A DNA stretch of 64,000 nucleotides from contig NC_052613.1 of the NCBI RefSeq assembly GCF_016545825.1, forward strand, positions 56,370,833 through 56,434,832, read 5' to 3'. The DNA is from Eucalyptus grandis (Eukaryota > Streptophyta > Magnoliopsida > Myrtales > Myrtaceae). The translations under genes were made by a program, and so were the position numbers. Every line of letters begins with the position of its first letter. The first letter of the stretch is position 1. Positions 21,782 through 33,307 of the stretch are shown in pieces. Under the pieces are notes generated by a model. It worked only from the letters and a program-made list of their open reading frames with translations, did no database searches and was not told the DNA's origin.

Positions 21782-23196
21782 TCTCAAAACTCGTTGTTAA
21801 TCATTTCACTCTGGATGTGAGTGCTTTATGATCTTTTTCGTTATACCTTAGTTTGGATCTAGGTATTTCGAATCTTCTTAATCCAATATTCATCTCACCT
21901 AACATTGAGTGTCTATTGGTTAAGCCCCAAAATTCTTGACATCTCGGTCTGATCTGGATGTCTCAAAACTCTTCGTTAAACATTTCACTGGATGTGAATG
22001 TTTTTCGATCTTTTTCGTTATACCTTAGTCTGGATCTAGGTATTTCGAATCTTCTTAATCCAATATTCATCTCACCTAACATTGAGTGTCTATTGGTTAA
22101 GCCCCAAAACTCTTAACATCTCGATCGATCTGGATGTCTCAAAACTCTTCGTTAAACATTTCACTGATGTGAATGTTTTTCAATCTTTTCGTTATACCTT
22201 AGTCCTGGATCTAGGTATTTCGAATCTTCTTAATCCAATATTCATCTCACCTAACATTGAGTGTCTATTGGTTAAGCCCCAAAACTCTTGACATCTCGGT
22301 CTGATCTGGATATCTCAAAACTCTTCGTTAAACATTTCACTGATGTGAATGTTTTTCGATCTTTTCGTTATACCTTAGTCTGGATCTAGGTATTTCGAAT
22401 CTTCTTAATCCAACATTCATCTCACCTAACATTGAGTGTTTATTGGTTAAGTTCACCAATTTTTGACATCTCAGTCTGGATCTGGATGTCTCAAAACTGT
22501 TCATTAAGCATTTCATTCTGGATATGAGTGCTTTATGATCTTTCTCGTTATACCTTAGTCTGGATCTAAGTATTTCGAACCCTCTTAATCCAATATTCAT
22601 CTCACCTAACATTGAGTGTTTATTGGTTAAGTTCACAAATTCTTGACATCTCGGTGGATCTCGGATGTCTCAAAACTCTTCGTCAAGCATTTCACTGGAT
22701 GTGAATGTTTTTCGATCTTTTCGTTATACCTTAGTCTCGGATCTAGGTATTTCGAATCTTCTTAATCCAATATTCATCTCACCTAACATTGAGTGTTTAT
22801 TGGTTAAGTTCACCAATTTTTGACATCTCGCTGGATCTCGGATGTCTCAAAACTGTTCATTAAGCATTTCATTCTGGATATGAGTGCTTTATGATCTTTC
22901 TCGTTATACCTTAGTCTAGATCTAAGTATTTCGAACCCTCTTAATCCAATATTCATCTCACCTAACATTGAGTGTTTATTGGTTAAGTTCACAAATTCTT
23001 GACATCTCGATCTCGGATGTCTCAAAACTCTTCGTCAAGCATTTCACTGGATGTGAATGTTTTTCGATCTTTTCGTTATACCTTAGTCCGGATCTAGGTA
23101 TTTCGAATCTTCTTAATTCAATATTCATCTCACCTAACATTGAGTGTCTATTGGTTAAGTTTCAATATTCTTGACATCCCAGTCTGGATTTGGGTG
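21782..23196 (+). repeat. 177-bp tandem array in the Ogre-like 3' region
   Basis: Eight units start with tctcaaaact at 21782, 21961, 22137, 22313, 22489, 22669, 22845 and 23020, followed by a partial one at 23197. Periods are 175-180 bp. Each has the phrases cgttataccttagt, ggatctaggtatttcgaa and cacctaacattgagtgt. Two unit types occur: those with gagtgctttatgatc (21782, 22489, 22845) and those with gaatgtttttcgatc (the others). Three-prime tandem repeats of this kind have been described in Ogre-type elements as a source of satellite DNA. Confidence 0.93.
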
Positions 23197-23210
23197 TCTC
23201 AAAACTTTTC

Positions 23211-23560
23211 CCCGTTTAGGCGACCGTAGAATGGTACGGGTCCTAGACAACATGAATCTCCGTTCAGGCGACCGTAGAATGGTACGGGTCCTGGAAGGTA
23301 AATCCCCGTTTAGGCTACCGTAGAATGGTACGGGTCCAAGACAACATCTATTTCCTCATTCAGGCGATCGTAGAATGGTACGGGTCCTGAAAAATGAATC
23401 CCCGTTTAGGCGACCGTAGAATGGTACGGGTCCTAGACACAACCAAGCAATGCCATACTGGGCGACCGTAGAATGGTACGGCTCCTGGGAAAGCAGTCAT
23501 TTGCAAAGCCATGTTACTATTCTGGGCGACCGTAAAATGGTACCGGTGCTGGACATGTAA
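23211..23560 (+). repeat. 48-bp tandem array of potential hairpins before the PPT
   Basis: Seven copies of ggcgaccgtagaatggtacg and relatives start at about 23219, 23267, 23313, 23363, 23409, 23461 and 23524. The core ccgtagaatggtacgg is a perfect inverted repeat: stem ccgta/tacgg, loop gaatgg. Flanks gga/tcc extend it imperfectly. Spacer sequences vary while the core is kept in six of seven copies; the last has gtaaaatggtaccgg. It ends about 210 bases upstream of the PPT. Confidence 0.9.
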
Positions 23561-23770
23561 CACCAATCTATCTTGAGTTACTTGAAGGTAAGTAATTCCA
23601 GGTAAGTTCCTTTATTATTTGCATTAGTATTTCCATGCATCATATAAATTTCATTTCAAAATGGCATTCATTTTCCAAAAAAAAAAACTTTGAGAGTCAT
23701 TCATGGCATGTGTATGATCAAAATTTAGGTCTCAATTTATCTTTGAAGGCAACCTCTATGAGCTCACCTT

Positions 23771-23784
23771 CAAAGAGGGGCAGC
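23771..23784 (+). other. Polypurine tract of the Ogre-like element
   Basis: caaagaggggcagc directly precedes the 3' LTR start tgttgacacc. The purine-rich stretch is the expected primer site for plus-strand DNA synthesis. Confidence 0.85.
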
Positions 23785-26700
23785 TGTTGACACCTAAATT
23801 TTGACTAATTATTTAGTAATTAATTGCATAAAAATTTAGGGATTAATCTTTAACCCCTAAGAAAAAATAGTAAAATTGCATTTCATGCAGTTGCATTTGC
23901 ATCGGTACTAAAAGCGAAACAAGACGCAGCGGCTCGCAGTCGATTACATGCACGAAGGGAATTGTCTCTCTCCACTGCTCTGAGCACGCAAAAGAGCGAA
24001 AGTAAAAAAAAAAAGAGGAAGGAAGTTCACGTCCGTTGTCTCTCCCTCATTAATGCCTGCATGCACGCACAAATTCAGAGACGTGCGGATGCTAGAGGAA
24101 TCCTAGAGAAGCAAAATGAGCCCATGATATAATATTATAAAATATGCTCTCTCTCAAGTGTGGGTTGTCGGGAGAAGAAGAAATTTGCCAAGGAGGAAGC
24201 CAATAATAGACAAGACAAGTCAAGAGTTGCGGCTATCCTATAGAAGGGAGGGACAAGTAGCCCTATAAGAAGCCCCAAGCAGGAGGAAAAAGAAGAATCC
24301 ATGAACACGTGCATTTTCTCCCCTCTCATTAATGCTGCACATGCACGCATTAACGGGGACGTGAAAATTCTCCTGCAAGAGAGATGGACCAACATTTCTT
24401 TAATATTATCCCTGCTGAAAAGCAGATGGGTAGCCACCATATTTGAAAAAAGCAACCGGACGTGAACAACAAGGAAAAATTACGAGGGCAACGTTCGCTT
24501 AAATTCTGGAAAAGTTGCGGCTACATCTTGTCACAATAATGTTGGCTATCTTCAAGAGGCAATGGACGGCCTATAAATAAGACCACAAGAAGCTGCGTCG
24601 AAAAGGGGGAGAAAAAGGAAGCATTCACTTGGAGAGGTTTTGTGAGAGATTAAAAAAGAGAGTCCGTAGAGAGACATAGGGAGGAGAAAAAAAAAGAAAA
24701 AAACACAAAGTCTTCTTCTTCCTCGCGCAGCAGCTTCGTGGAATCCTGCAACCGTCCAAGCTTCCCCTTCACCTGAGTGACCAGCAGCTCGTCGTCCTAA
24801 CCACCACGCTTCCTCCACGAGCCGCCGTGCGCAACCCTCCGCCCGAGCACCGGTGCCACAGACCGCCGTGCTCTTCCCTCAACCTCTTGCCGCACCACCG
24901 AGTCCGCCGCCGCTCCGCCGTCCACAGCACCGACGACCCGTTTTGCCGATGCCACCAGCCATCTCGCGTTCGCCTCGCTTGCAACCCGCCGCGCCCCTCC
25001 TCCGACCCGCACCACCTTCAGCTCCGAGCTCGACCGCTCGCCGCACCCCCTTTATCAAGCGCCAACAGCGATCTGCCACCGCGCCAAATGCGGACGCCGA
25101 ACTCAGCGCCCACCAGATCCCGCCCGGCAGATCCAACCGTTGACGCATCCGCGTCTCCGTTCGACGCCCGCCCTCCAATCCCGACCTTTCTCCCGAGCGA
25201 CGCCGCCCCTCGCCCGATCCCTGTCGCCCGACGCCGCGAGCACCTCTGCCTACCCCGAGCGCCGTCTCCAAAGCTGCACCTGCAACAACCCGTCGCCGCC
25301 GCCCACGCCTCCTGCAGCTCGGCTCGCAGCAACGAGCGACGCCGCAGTAAGCTCTCAACCGCAAGCCGGCCGTCGCCACTCTTGCCCTCTCGCCCGAGCA
25401 TCGCCCCTGCAGCCACCGGGTCCTCCAACCGCGACGCCCGGCGTCCCCCGCGCCGGAGCCTGAGTCCGCCTTGCCTCCAGCCCTAGCCGACCCGCGACGC
25501 CAGCCCGCGCCGATCCCCGGAGCTCCTCGCCGGTGTCTTCCCCGCCAGAGCGCCACTCCGACCGGTGACCCCCACCAAAAGCCGCACGAGCCCAAGCCGT
25601 GCGTGGGAAAGGAAAAAATAAAAAAAAAAAAGGCAAAAGGGGAACATTAGGTAGTTTTTTATTATTATTATTTTTATCTTTATTTTATATAGTTTATAGT
25701 TTGTTTTTATATAGTTTTTTAGCGTGATTATTCATTAATGCATGATTGAAGTTCCAATAACCCCTCAAATTAGGGATTAGGAGTTCGATTTTCACGCCCG
25801 AAATCCGACTCATGATCTCTTACAAAAATCAACAATCCAATCTCATGCCCGAGATTCGATTCGCGATTTAATTTAAAATTGACCAACCCGATCTCATGTG
25901 CGAGATATGGTTCGTCAATTTTGGGTATTAATCTTATCTTTGATTGAATTGGATATCGGGTTATTTGAATTAACTTTTGTTTTTGCATAAAAATTTCAAA
26001 AAAAATGGGAGTTAGATTAGGGCTAGGGTTAGCATATTTAGTTATTTCGTTTTTTTTAAAAAAAAAAAAATCCAAAAAATGCATTCATGATATTAGTTTT
26101 TTTAAGAATTGCACGTGTCAATTTAGGATAGGATTTTTTTATTTATTTTAAATTTTTATAAAAAAATTCCCCCAAAAAAATTAATTAATTTAGGATGCTA
26201 GTTTGCATGTTTAATTGGGTGCAAATTTTTAAAATTTCGAATTTTATACATATAAAAAACAAACAAAAATCATCATGCATATTAGAATAGAATTGCATGT
26301 CTCATTTTAAGTTTCAATTTTTTAGGATAAATTGCACTTTTAGGAATAGAAATATCATGTGTACGTCATGTAAAATTAGGCTCATTTAATTAAAAATTGC
26401 CCGTCATTATAATTAGGTCATTTTGATTTGCATATTTAATTATTGCATGTTCATTAAGAAAATACAAAAAAAAAAAATATTTTACTCATGTCATGTAGTT
26501 TAGAACACATTGTCATACCATTCCATGTTAGATTAGTAGCATGCATTGTATATTGCATAATTCTCATTAAACAAGTAAAAACCAAAAAAAAGAAGAAGAA
26601 GAAATTGCCTGTTAATTAGAAATCATATTAACTCTGTTGATGTGAATTCTGATATAACAATGCAGATGCTTTCGTTGCTATGAGGTAAGTCCTGCAATTT

Positions 26701-27116
26701 ATTCATCGCTTTCTTGGGTGTTAAATTGGTGGCTTGCGCATCCGCATGATCACCTCACATGTTAGGAGCATAAATTAAAATCAATTCAAGCTGCCTGCAA
26801 AAAATATTTTTTCAAATAAAAAAGGAAAAGGTACCGAAAGGGCGTTAGAGAAATCTAGCGTAATCAAGTCCCCGAACTCATTTAATCTCTGGTTCGTAGG
26901 AGTGAAGTAATCCTCCCATTACTTTACTTGGGTTTCTAATCGACCCACCCAAAATAGATTAGTGGCGACTCCATGATAAAAATCATTTGCATATTAAGAA
27001 CTTGAACCTAAGTCGCGAATTGGTATGGGCTTGGGAGAGCCCGAGTTAAGTCTAGGCTTAACAATCCATTAGCCGAACCCTTAGGTGGTCCAACCCGCTT
27101 CGGGGAGGTCGCGACA
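23785..27116 (+). mobile_element. 3' LTR of the Ogre-like element
   Basis: 3332 bp, beginning tgttgacacctaaattttg and ending cggggaggtcgcgaca, matching 7483-10892. The TATA-like box is at 24571-24579. Most of the last 1.4 kb (from about 25600) is nearly identical to the 5' LTR. The GC-rich stretch 24730-25580 differs by many indels and substitutions, and the long open frame of the 5' copy is broken here. Confidence 0.93.
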
Positions 27117-30100
27117 TTGTCCAATAAACCTCATCCTCTAAACGTGTGCACTTTCCTAATTGCGTTTTTAGTTTTGCAGGGTTCAAGTTTTAGGCATCAC
27201 TCATATGTAAAATTAACTAAAGCTAAAATATTAATCGTGGAAAAATTTCCAATTGCTCAGCCGTTTAATTATGAAGGCAGTCGATGAAAATGATTATAAA
27301 TGAAGGACAGATACTTCCTTTTGGGCTCACATTTTTTTTCTTTCTAAAACTGCATAGAAATTAGGAAATGTAAAAGTTGCACTTTTCTTCCAAAATTGGC
27401 CTTGCTTCCTTTTTAAGGATGAATAGAATGAAGGATAATCAAGTCTATCAATCTCACTTGTAATTAGAATATCACGGGAAGCAAATTTGCTCTTTGCTTT
27501 AGATGTAATGCAATATGTTGCATCTCTTTGCATGTATACAAATTAGCATATTACATGGTGTCGTGTTGACATTTCATATAGTGACACGTTTAATAATCGC
27601 ATTTGTTGTGTCATGTTGTCTGACCCGCTTTATTAAAATAGTCGTGTTCATATTGTGGCAGTTCAACGCGTTTACTAAACACGTCCTATTTGGCTTTTGC
27701 CATATTCACGTTATATCCTAACTTGACATGACACGACAAAAATCGCTAGCTATATCTTAAAAAACATGACCGCTCACAAAAACAATGGAAAAGAAAGAAG
27801 AACGTCCAAAGTCTCTGAATTTTTGCGGTCTTTAAGGACCGCTTGACAAAACTTATACTTGATTTTTTTCCGAACAAAAAAAAAATAATTGCTAAAAGTG
27901 AACTAGTCTCTCGGCCTTTGTTCTCCAAGAAAACTCGAGCTTCCCTGACAAGTTGATACGTTCCTCTCTCTTCCAATGGCTCGGAACAAGGTACTCTCCC
28001 TCTTGCTTAGCTTCGATCAATCTTAGACCTCTTTGTTCTTTCTCCATCCTCCTTCCTTTCTCCCTCCCTTGCTTCCGTACTCCTTTCGGGTCGGTTGCTT
28101 CACTGCTTTTATGTTTTGGTTCAAATTCGGTGATTTCATATTTTAATCTTATTTAAAATTGCCATATTCTTAATGAAGTTGGAAATGTGAGGTGGAGATG
28201 AACACCGATTTAATTTTATTTAAAGTATTGATTGATATATTGTCTACAAAATAGAGCTATAATTTGTTAAATGACATCAAATGAGCATGAGGGGTTAGTA
28301 TCAAGTTGCTAATGATATATGAAATACTTGTACACTGTCATTGCTTTTATTATAATTTTGTTGGCATATCATTCAGCTCTTGAAAAATCAATAGACCAAT
28401 GAAAAAAGAAGGATGCGAAATATTAAAAAGTTAAAAGATAATATTGGAGAAAGCATAGAAAAGAAGAGAATGAAGTGTCTGGGCTCACTTTAAGAAGGAA
28501 GCAGCGATATTTAGAGGTAACATCCAAAAGGCTTTTGAATTATGAATTCACGATCCATAGAAAAACTTCATGAAAACAATAAAGTCAAAAACAAAGGCCT
28601 TCTTTTTTCATCGAAGTCAAATCTAAGCCGGGAACGTACCTCCTTAACAGGTAACATCGACTCCAAAAGAGAGAATAAAAGACCCTTCTTTGCTATTTAG
28701 CGTCCTCCCCACGTCTGCAATAGATGAAAAGGGCCCAAGACACACTAGTTCAGCCCATTATTCCAAAAACAAAGCAATGAATCAATAGAAACGCTGCACT
28801 AATAAGACATGAAAAAGCGATTACCTCCCGCAAGCTGAGATGCGAAGAGAGACACCAGATCGGAGAGAGAAGACCCTAAACAAGCCTGGGCAAGAACTTT
28901 CGAAAGTAAAAGAAGTGAGAAAGCGAGTGAGGACTAATTAGTAGACCATAGTCTCGAATTGTTCTACAAGAGAAAGGCCGAACGCGAACGATAAAGTGAG
29001 AACTGAGAGAGAGAGAGAGGACCAATTAGTAGTTGAAGATAGTCTCGAATTATTAATGATTGACCGGTAGCAATTAAATTGTTTTCAGATGGCAAGCCAA
29101 GTCAAGCCACACAATTTGGACCAGAGAGTACGGAATGACCACTTGTGTTCATATCCACCTAAAAACCATTTTGTTAAGCAAATAAATGTGGCTTTAACCA
29201 GCTTGTGAATTTTCCATTATATTACTATCAAAGGCATTCTTTCACCTGTAAATGCTACATTCTTCTCCCACCCTAAACATTCATAAATCATGTTGTCAAA
29301 TCCATTTAGTAATTTTCTACGCTATATATAAGTAAAAGTCATGTCTTTAATGTAAGCAATAAAATCACATGAAAACCACGACGAGTCTCTCTAATTCAAT
29401 CTGTTGAGATAAAGTCCACCCAAAAATTTTCCACATATTAAATATGTGCAAGTGCATTGAAACCAGCAGCTTTGCTCACTTTCAAGTTTTCCATTGTAAC
29501 CAGCACAAAACAGTAGTACAATTGTGAATTTTCATAATTTGCAGAAAACATTTGAATTTTCTGCCATTTTTCCAAAAGTTGCGAAAATTGCCAATACAAT
29601 GGAAAATGGTTTTATGGACGTCCAAAAATTCTCTAGTTAATCTGATTTGTTCAGAAATTTTTTTGTTGTTGACAATTCTGATCTGTTGCCTGTGAAAGGT
29701 TTTGTGCAATTATTGAATACTAGCAAGATCATTAGTTAGAAAAATCTAGTTTTCAACTATTTTCATGAAAAAAAAAGGAATTATTTATGCAAAAACTAAG
29801 TATTTTGGATGTTTCCGGCTTTAAGCAATTTTGGACGATTGGGGCATGTTGGACCCAAAATCAAGTGTAGAAGAGTATTTTCACAATTTTTATTGAGCAG
29901 GCTTTTTGTTCTAAGGGAGTTCAGTCAACCATTTAATATTTCGAAAACAACATCAAGATAAGGGCCAGCATGTAATTCCACCAGATTCAACGGTCTAACC
30001 ATTCATAACCGATTAGTTTTTTAGGTGAAAATAACCGATTAATTTAAATGAGTAGATTGTAGTAAGAAAAATTAGCAATACATGTGATGATGATTTTGAA

Positions 30101-32194
30101 AAAGGAGGGAATTTCACAAGTAATATTTTGTTTGCCTTAAAAGATGATAGGTATTATGCCATGAGTAATAATCAAATATATTTTTGTCCAATCAATTGTA
30201 ACAGACTGGAGAATGAAGATCGCGCTTACCTCAAGGAGCGACATAGAGATGAAATTACTATGATGGATTTTAGTGTTTGAGAAGAAATTGTCTTGAAGCA
30301 AATCAAGTTGTGTCCGAGTCCCGAAAGGCAGTACAATCTAGGATCACCTTCACACCTCAACCTAGAGCTATCAAACTAAATACACCTCAAAACAAAAACG
30401 AGGGTCTTAGGTATTTATGGTAATTGGCATCTCTCCTCTTCAAGCACAAGCCCTTGGCACTTTAAATAAAGCTCTACTTCTTCTCTTGCCCCAAAGGAGA
30501 CGCGCAATTGTACTTCTTTTGATTCTAACCTTTTTGACCAAGACCACCGAAACAATCCCTTCCTCGAAATTGGCAAGACGACTCCTATAGACTTTACTTG
30601 CTAGTTCTTTCTTGGCACTTTAAATAAAGCTCTACTTCTTCTATTGCCCCAAAGGAGACGCGCAATTGTACTTCTTTTGATTCCAACCTTTTTGACCAAG
30701 ACCACCGAAACAATCCCTTCCTCAAAATTGGCAAGATGACTCCTATAGACTTTACTTACTAGTTCTTTCTTGGCACTTTAAACAAAGCTCTATTTCTTCT
30801 CTTGCCCCAAAGGAGACGCACAATTGTACTTCGTTTGATTCCAACCTTTTTGACCAAGACCACCGAAACTATCCCTTGCTCGAACTTGGCAAAATGATTC
30901 CTATAGGCTTTACTTGCTAGTTCTTTTTGTTATTGGATCCCGTGGCCAAGCAAATCAAAGTGGAAATTGACTCTTTTACATGATGCTATTCCTTAAGAGC
31001 CACGGAATTATCTCCCTTATTTTTTGTCAAACGGAATTATCTCTTTTACTTGATAACTTTTGCAAAGTGTTCATATTGGAAATTTCTTCCTCTCTTTCCT
31101 TAAAAGATGAACCAGATTTGCTTGGGATGCACACAATCCTAATGTGGATTTGCGCGTCTTTGATGAGGAAATTTTCTTTTTTATCTGACTAACCCTCACA
31201 TTTTGTTACTTCTCTTTGTAATAGGATTACATGGTCACGCAAATCAAAATGAATATGGATAATATTTTGCTTTCTCTTCCCAATGAAATGAAAGCCTCTC
31301 ACCACTAAAGGCATTGAAACGGTTAAAAATTTACTTTTTAACTCATATTAGTGATGTAGATTATATATGAGTTAACTAAAATTTAAAGAATATTTTATTA
31401 TGAATTCAAAGTAACAAAATTTAACTCAACATATATTTTAATGAGTCTGAACCATGTCTATATGCAATTTATGTTATTTGAAAAAGAGAAAAGAATAATG
31501 ATTTTTCCATTTACTTTCACGTGGCTCCTTCTTATAGTGGGCCTCATGCTTGAGTGTGGTACATCCCAGCACATGGAGCCTACTTATGTGGTGCGACAAC
31601 TGAATTAGTTTTTTCTTCACTTCCTTATTGCTTTGACCAATGATCGAGTGCCACGTCATTGTTCCCTATTTAGTACATACCGCTAAATCTTGTTGGACTC
31701 ACGTAAAACTTTTATGGGTCCTATCATTTTTAGTTTTTCGAAAAATGATCTTTCTCACTATTAATTAGCTCAACGTCTCTGACCCAATAAAAATATTGCT
31801 CAATGTCTAGCCGATGACATCAATTAGGGTCAATTCAGCCAAACCTCCTCCATGCACTTAAGGATGTAAGGAATTAGACTAATATCGTGTGCTTAATTTG
31901 CACATAAAATTTTTTATCTTACGTATTCAGGGATCAAAATTATGATGAAGTATAAGGGAATAAAGAAAGCATGAGAAAATTTCCAAAAAAGTTATAAATC
32001 AATTATACTTGTGTCAATTCAGTCCTAACCATTTTAATTTGATCAATTTGATCATTTTGACAATATATTAATGTATTCCATCCGGCCAATTGTGATATAA
32101 TTATTGACGTAGACATTGAGCATTCTATATGCCGGCATTGATGTAAAAAGTTTTTTTGAATTTTTAATTTTTTTAACTTGTATAAAAATAGAAA
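27117..32194. other. Host-like spacer with no confirmed gene
   Basis: AT-rich sequence after the right target duplicate. At 27540-27745 cgtgt/gacacg words cluster, as in the ends of plant hAT-type elements, but no terminal repeats were pinned. At 27976-27990 a short ATG stretch (MARNK) runs into a gtactc splice-donor-like site after a cttcctctctcttcc leader; this could be the first exon of an unidentified gene. About 28925-29055 contains two near-copies of gaggactaattagtag...gtctcgaatt. Around 31980-32110 the sequence resembles ends of non-autonomous DNA elements. A 158-bp triple repeat lies at 30453-30926. Nothing else was recognised. Confidence 0.45.
30453..30926. repeat. Three tandem copies of a 158-bp unit
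   Basis: Units begin cttggcactttaaa at 30453, 30611 and 30769, exactly 158 bp apart, and share agctctacttcttct, gccccaaaggagacgc and tttttgaccaagaccaccg. They differ by a few substitutions. No coding content is evident. Confidence 0.9.
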
Positions 32195-32196
32195 GG

Positions 32197-32640
32197 GAAA
32201 ACATCAATCCTGCCATAGTTGGGAAGATTTTTCGAAAAGAGCACTTCAAGTGCGCGCTCTCGAGAGAGACTAGCAATCAATTCAATTCCGACTTGTGCAT
32301 CATCCATCGATTGATCGAATTGTTGGAACAGGTTGACTTCTGTGGAGAATCAAGCCTTGGAGGTAGAGAAAGCTCAGTTGCTGAGTTTGGTGCTCGAGTT
32401 TGGCTTCAACAAGCAATCCGCCAACAAGTGCTTGGATCGGCTCATTTTGCTCTACGGTACCCTAATCATTATTTTGTCGCGCATTTTTTTGTGTTAGTTA
32501 GCGTTGCAAATATTATGTAGGTATTTCTCGTCCGCTACAATAATGGCTGTGGAATAGTCTACTTTATGTTTAAATAGATCGGAGCTAGTTTGGCGAAATA
32601 GTCTTGCTGATGAGCGAAATGTTTGGTATTGTTCTAGTTT
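32197..32640 (+). pseudogene. Fragment of RecQ-SIM helicase exon 1 (UBA-like domain)
   Basis: Homologous to 59395-59975 over the 5' untranslated part, first coding exon and part of intron 1. In this copy the exon frame is open from 32342 to 32456 and reads AQLLSLVLEFGFNKQSANKC, a UBA-like three-helix segment, then LDRLILLYG with a gtaccc donor. The start codon is gtg at 32342, where the other copy has ATG. No further exons follow before the solo LTR at 32836. UBA domains bind ubiquitin; in RecQ-SIM one precedes the helicase. Identification comes through the sister copy, which runs into helicase motif I. Confidence 0.65.
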
Positions 32641-32835
32641 GATTTTTTTTTTTTTCGGTCGATCAATTTGATGTGTTTAGGTCGCTTTGGATGGTGGTTT
32701 TTGTTGGTTATCAGCCAACGTTGCTTAAATGTCAAAACTACTCACTTTTCATTGGCTTGTCACACCTTCTAACACGACTCACATGAAATACCTTTTATTC
32801 TACCACGTCATTTCTCTCTCTCTCCCACCACCACC

Positions 32836-33307
32836 TGTCACGCCCCGACGCTCGGTCACATGACCATCCTTCAACCTTGGTCGATTTTATAATGCGATAT
32901 CCCAGAACTACATATCGCCGACCATTTTCCTTTTTAATAGCACATGCGGAAGCAGTTATAAAATCTCCAGACAATAAAGTAATGGGATATACAAGTAGGA
33001 CTAGGAAATCGAACCTGAAAACCAACACCATTATGTTCATATACAAGCCATACTAAAACGATTGGTTTCTACTCAAATTGATTCTATAGCAAAAGTCATC
33101 AAGATCCTACTCTAGATCATCATCGGGGTTCTCCTTCAGATACTCCTCTTCGAGTTCTTTCTCCTCAGATTCTTCATCAGGGTCCTGAAATGTTTTCCCC
33201 AAACCGAGATGAGATTATGTCTCAGCAAGTTCTACCACACTAAGACTCGATTAGTAATTAATACACCTTAGGGTTACCTATGCACAACATGAGTCAGAGG
33301 GCTTACC
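32836..33307 (-). mobile_element. Left part of an older solo LTR split by a nested element
   Basis: Begins tgtcacgccccgacgctcgg like its relatives, and breaks at gagggcttacc where the chromovirus inserted. The rest resumes at 43509 (ttagcctcaaattcc) and runs to 45924. Without the insert the LTR would be about 2.9 kb. Flanking 5-mers are ccacc (32831-32835) and ccaca (45925-45929), a likely target duplication with one mismatch. Confidence 0.85.

Larger units (their letters stand above)
7483..27116 (+). mobile_element. Tat/Ogre-like Ty3 LTR retrotransposon, full length, coding broken
   Basis: A 19,634-bp element bounded by two LTRs that begin tgttgacacctaa and end gaggtcgcgaca. Flanking 5-mers are TTGCC (7478-7482) and TTGTC (27117-27121), a target duplication with one mismatch. 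Order: LTR, PBS, leader, ORF1, gag, protease, G-patch, RT, RNase H, second RNase H, integrase, about 4 kb untranslated region with tandem arrays, PPT, LTR. The great size, extra ORF before gag, second RNase H and 3' tandem repeats are known Tat/Ogre traits, and I assign the lineage on those grounds. gag-pol changes frame at about 14272, 16112, 16603, 16980, 17755, 17782, 18650 and twice near 19340-19380, and has a stop at 18857. As read it cannot make a full polyprotein. Confidence 0.92.

Noticed and set aside
23211..23560. CRISPR-like look of seven spaced repeats
   Set aside because: Plant retrotransposon context, spacers are related to each other, and no cas genes; it is a tandem repeat array.
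27540..27745. hAT-type element
   Set aside because: Clustered cgtgt words are suggestive, but no terminal inverted repeats or 8-bp target duplication were found.
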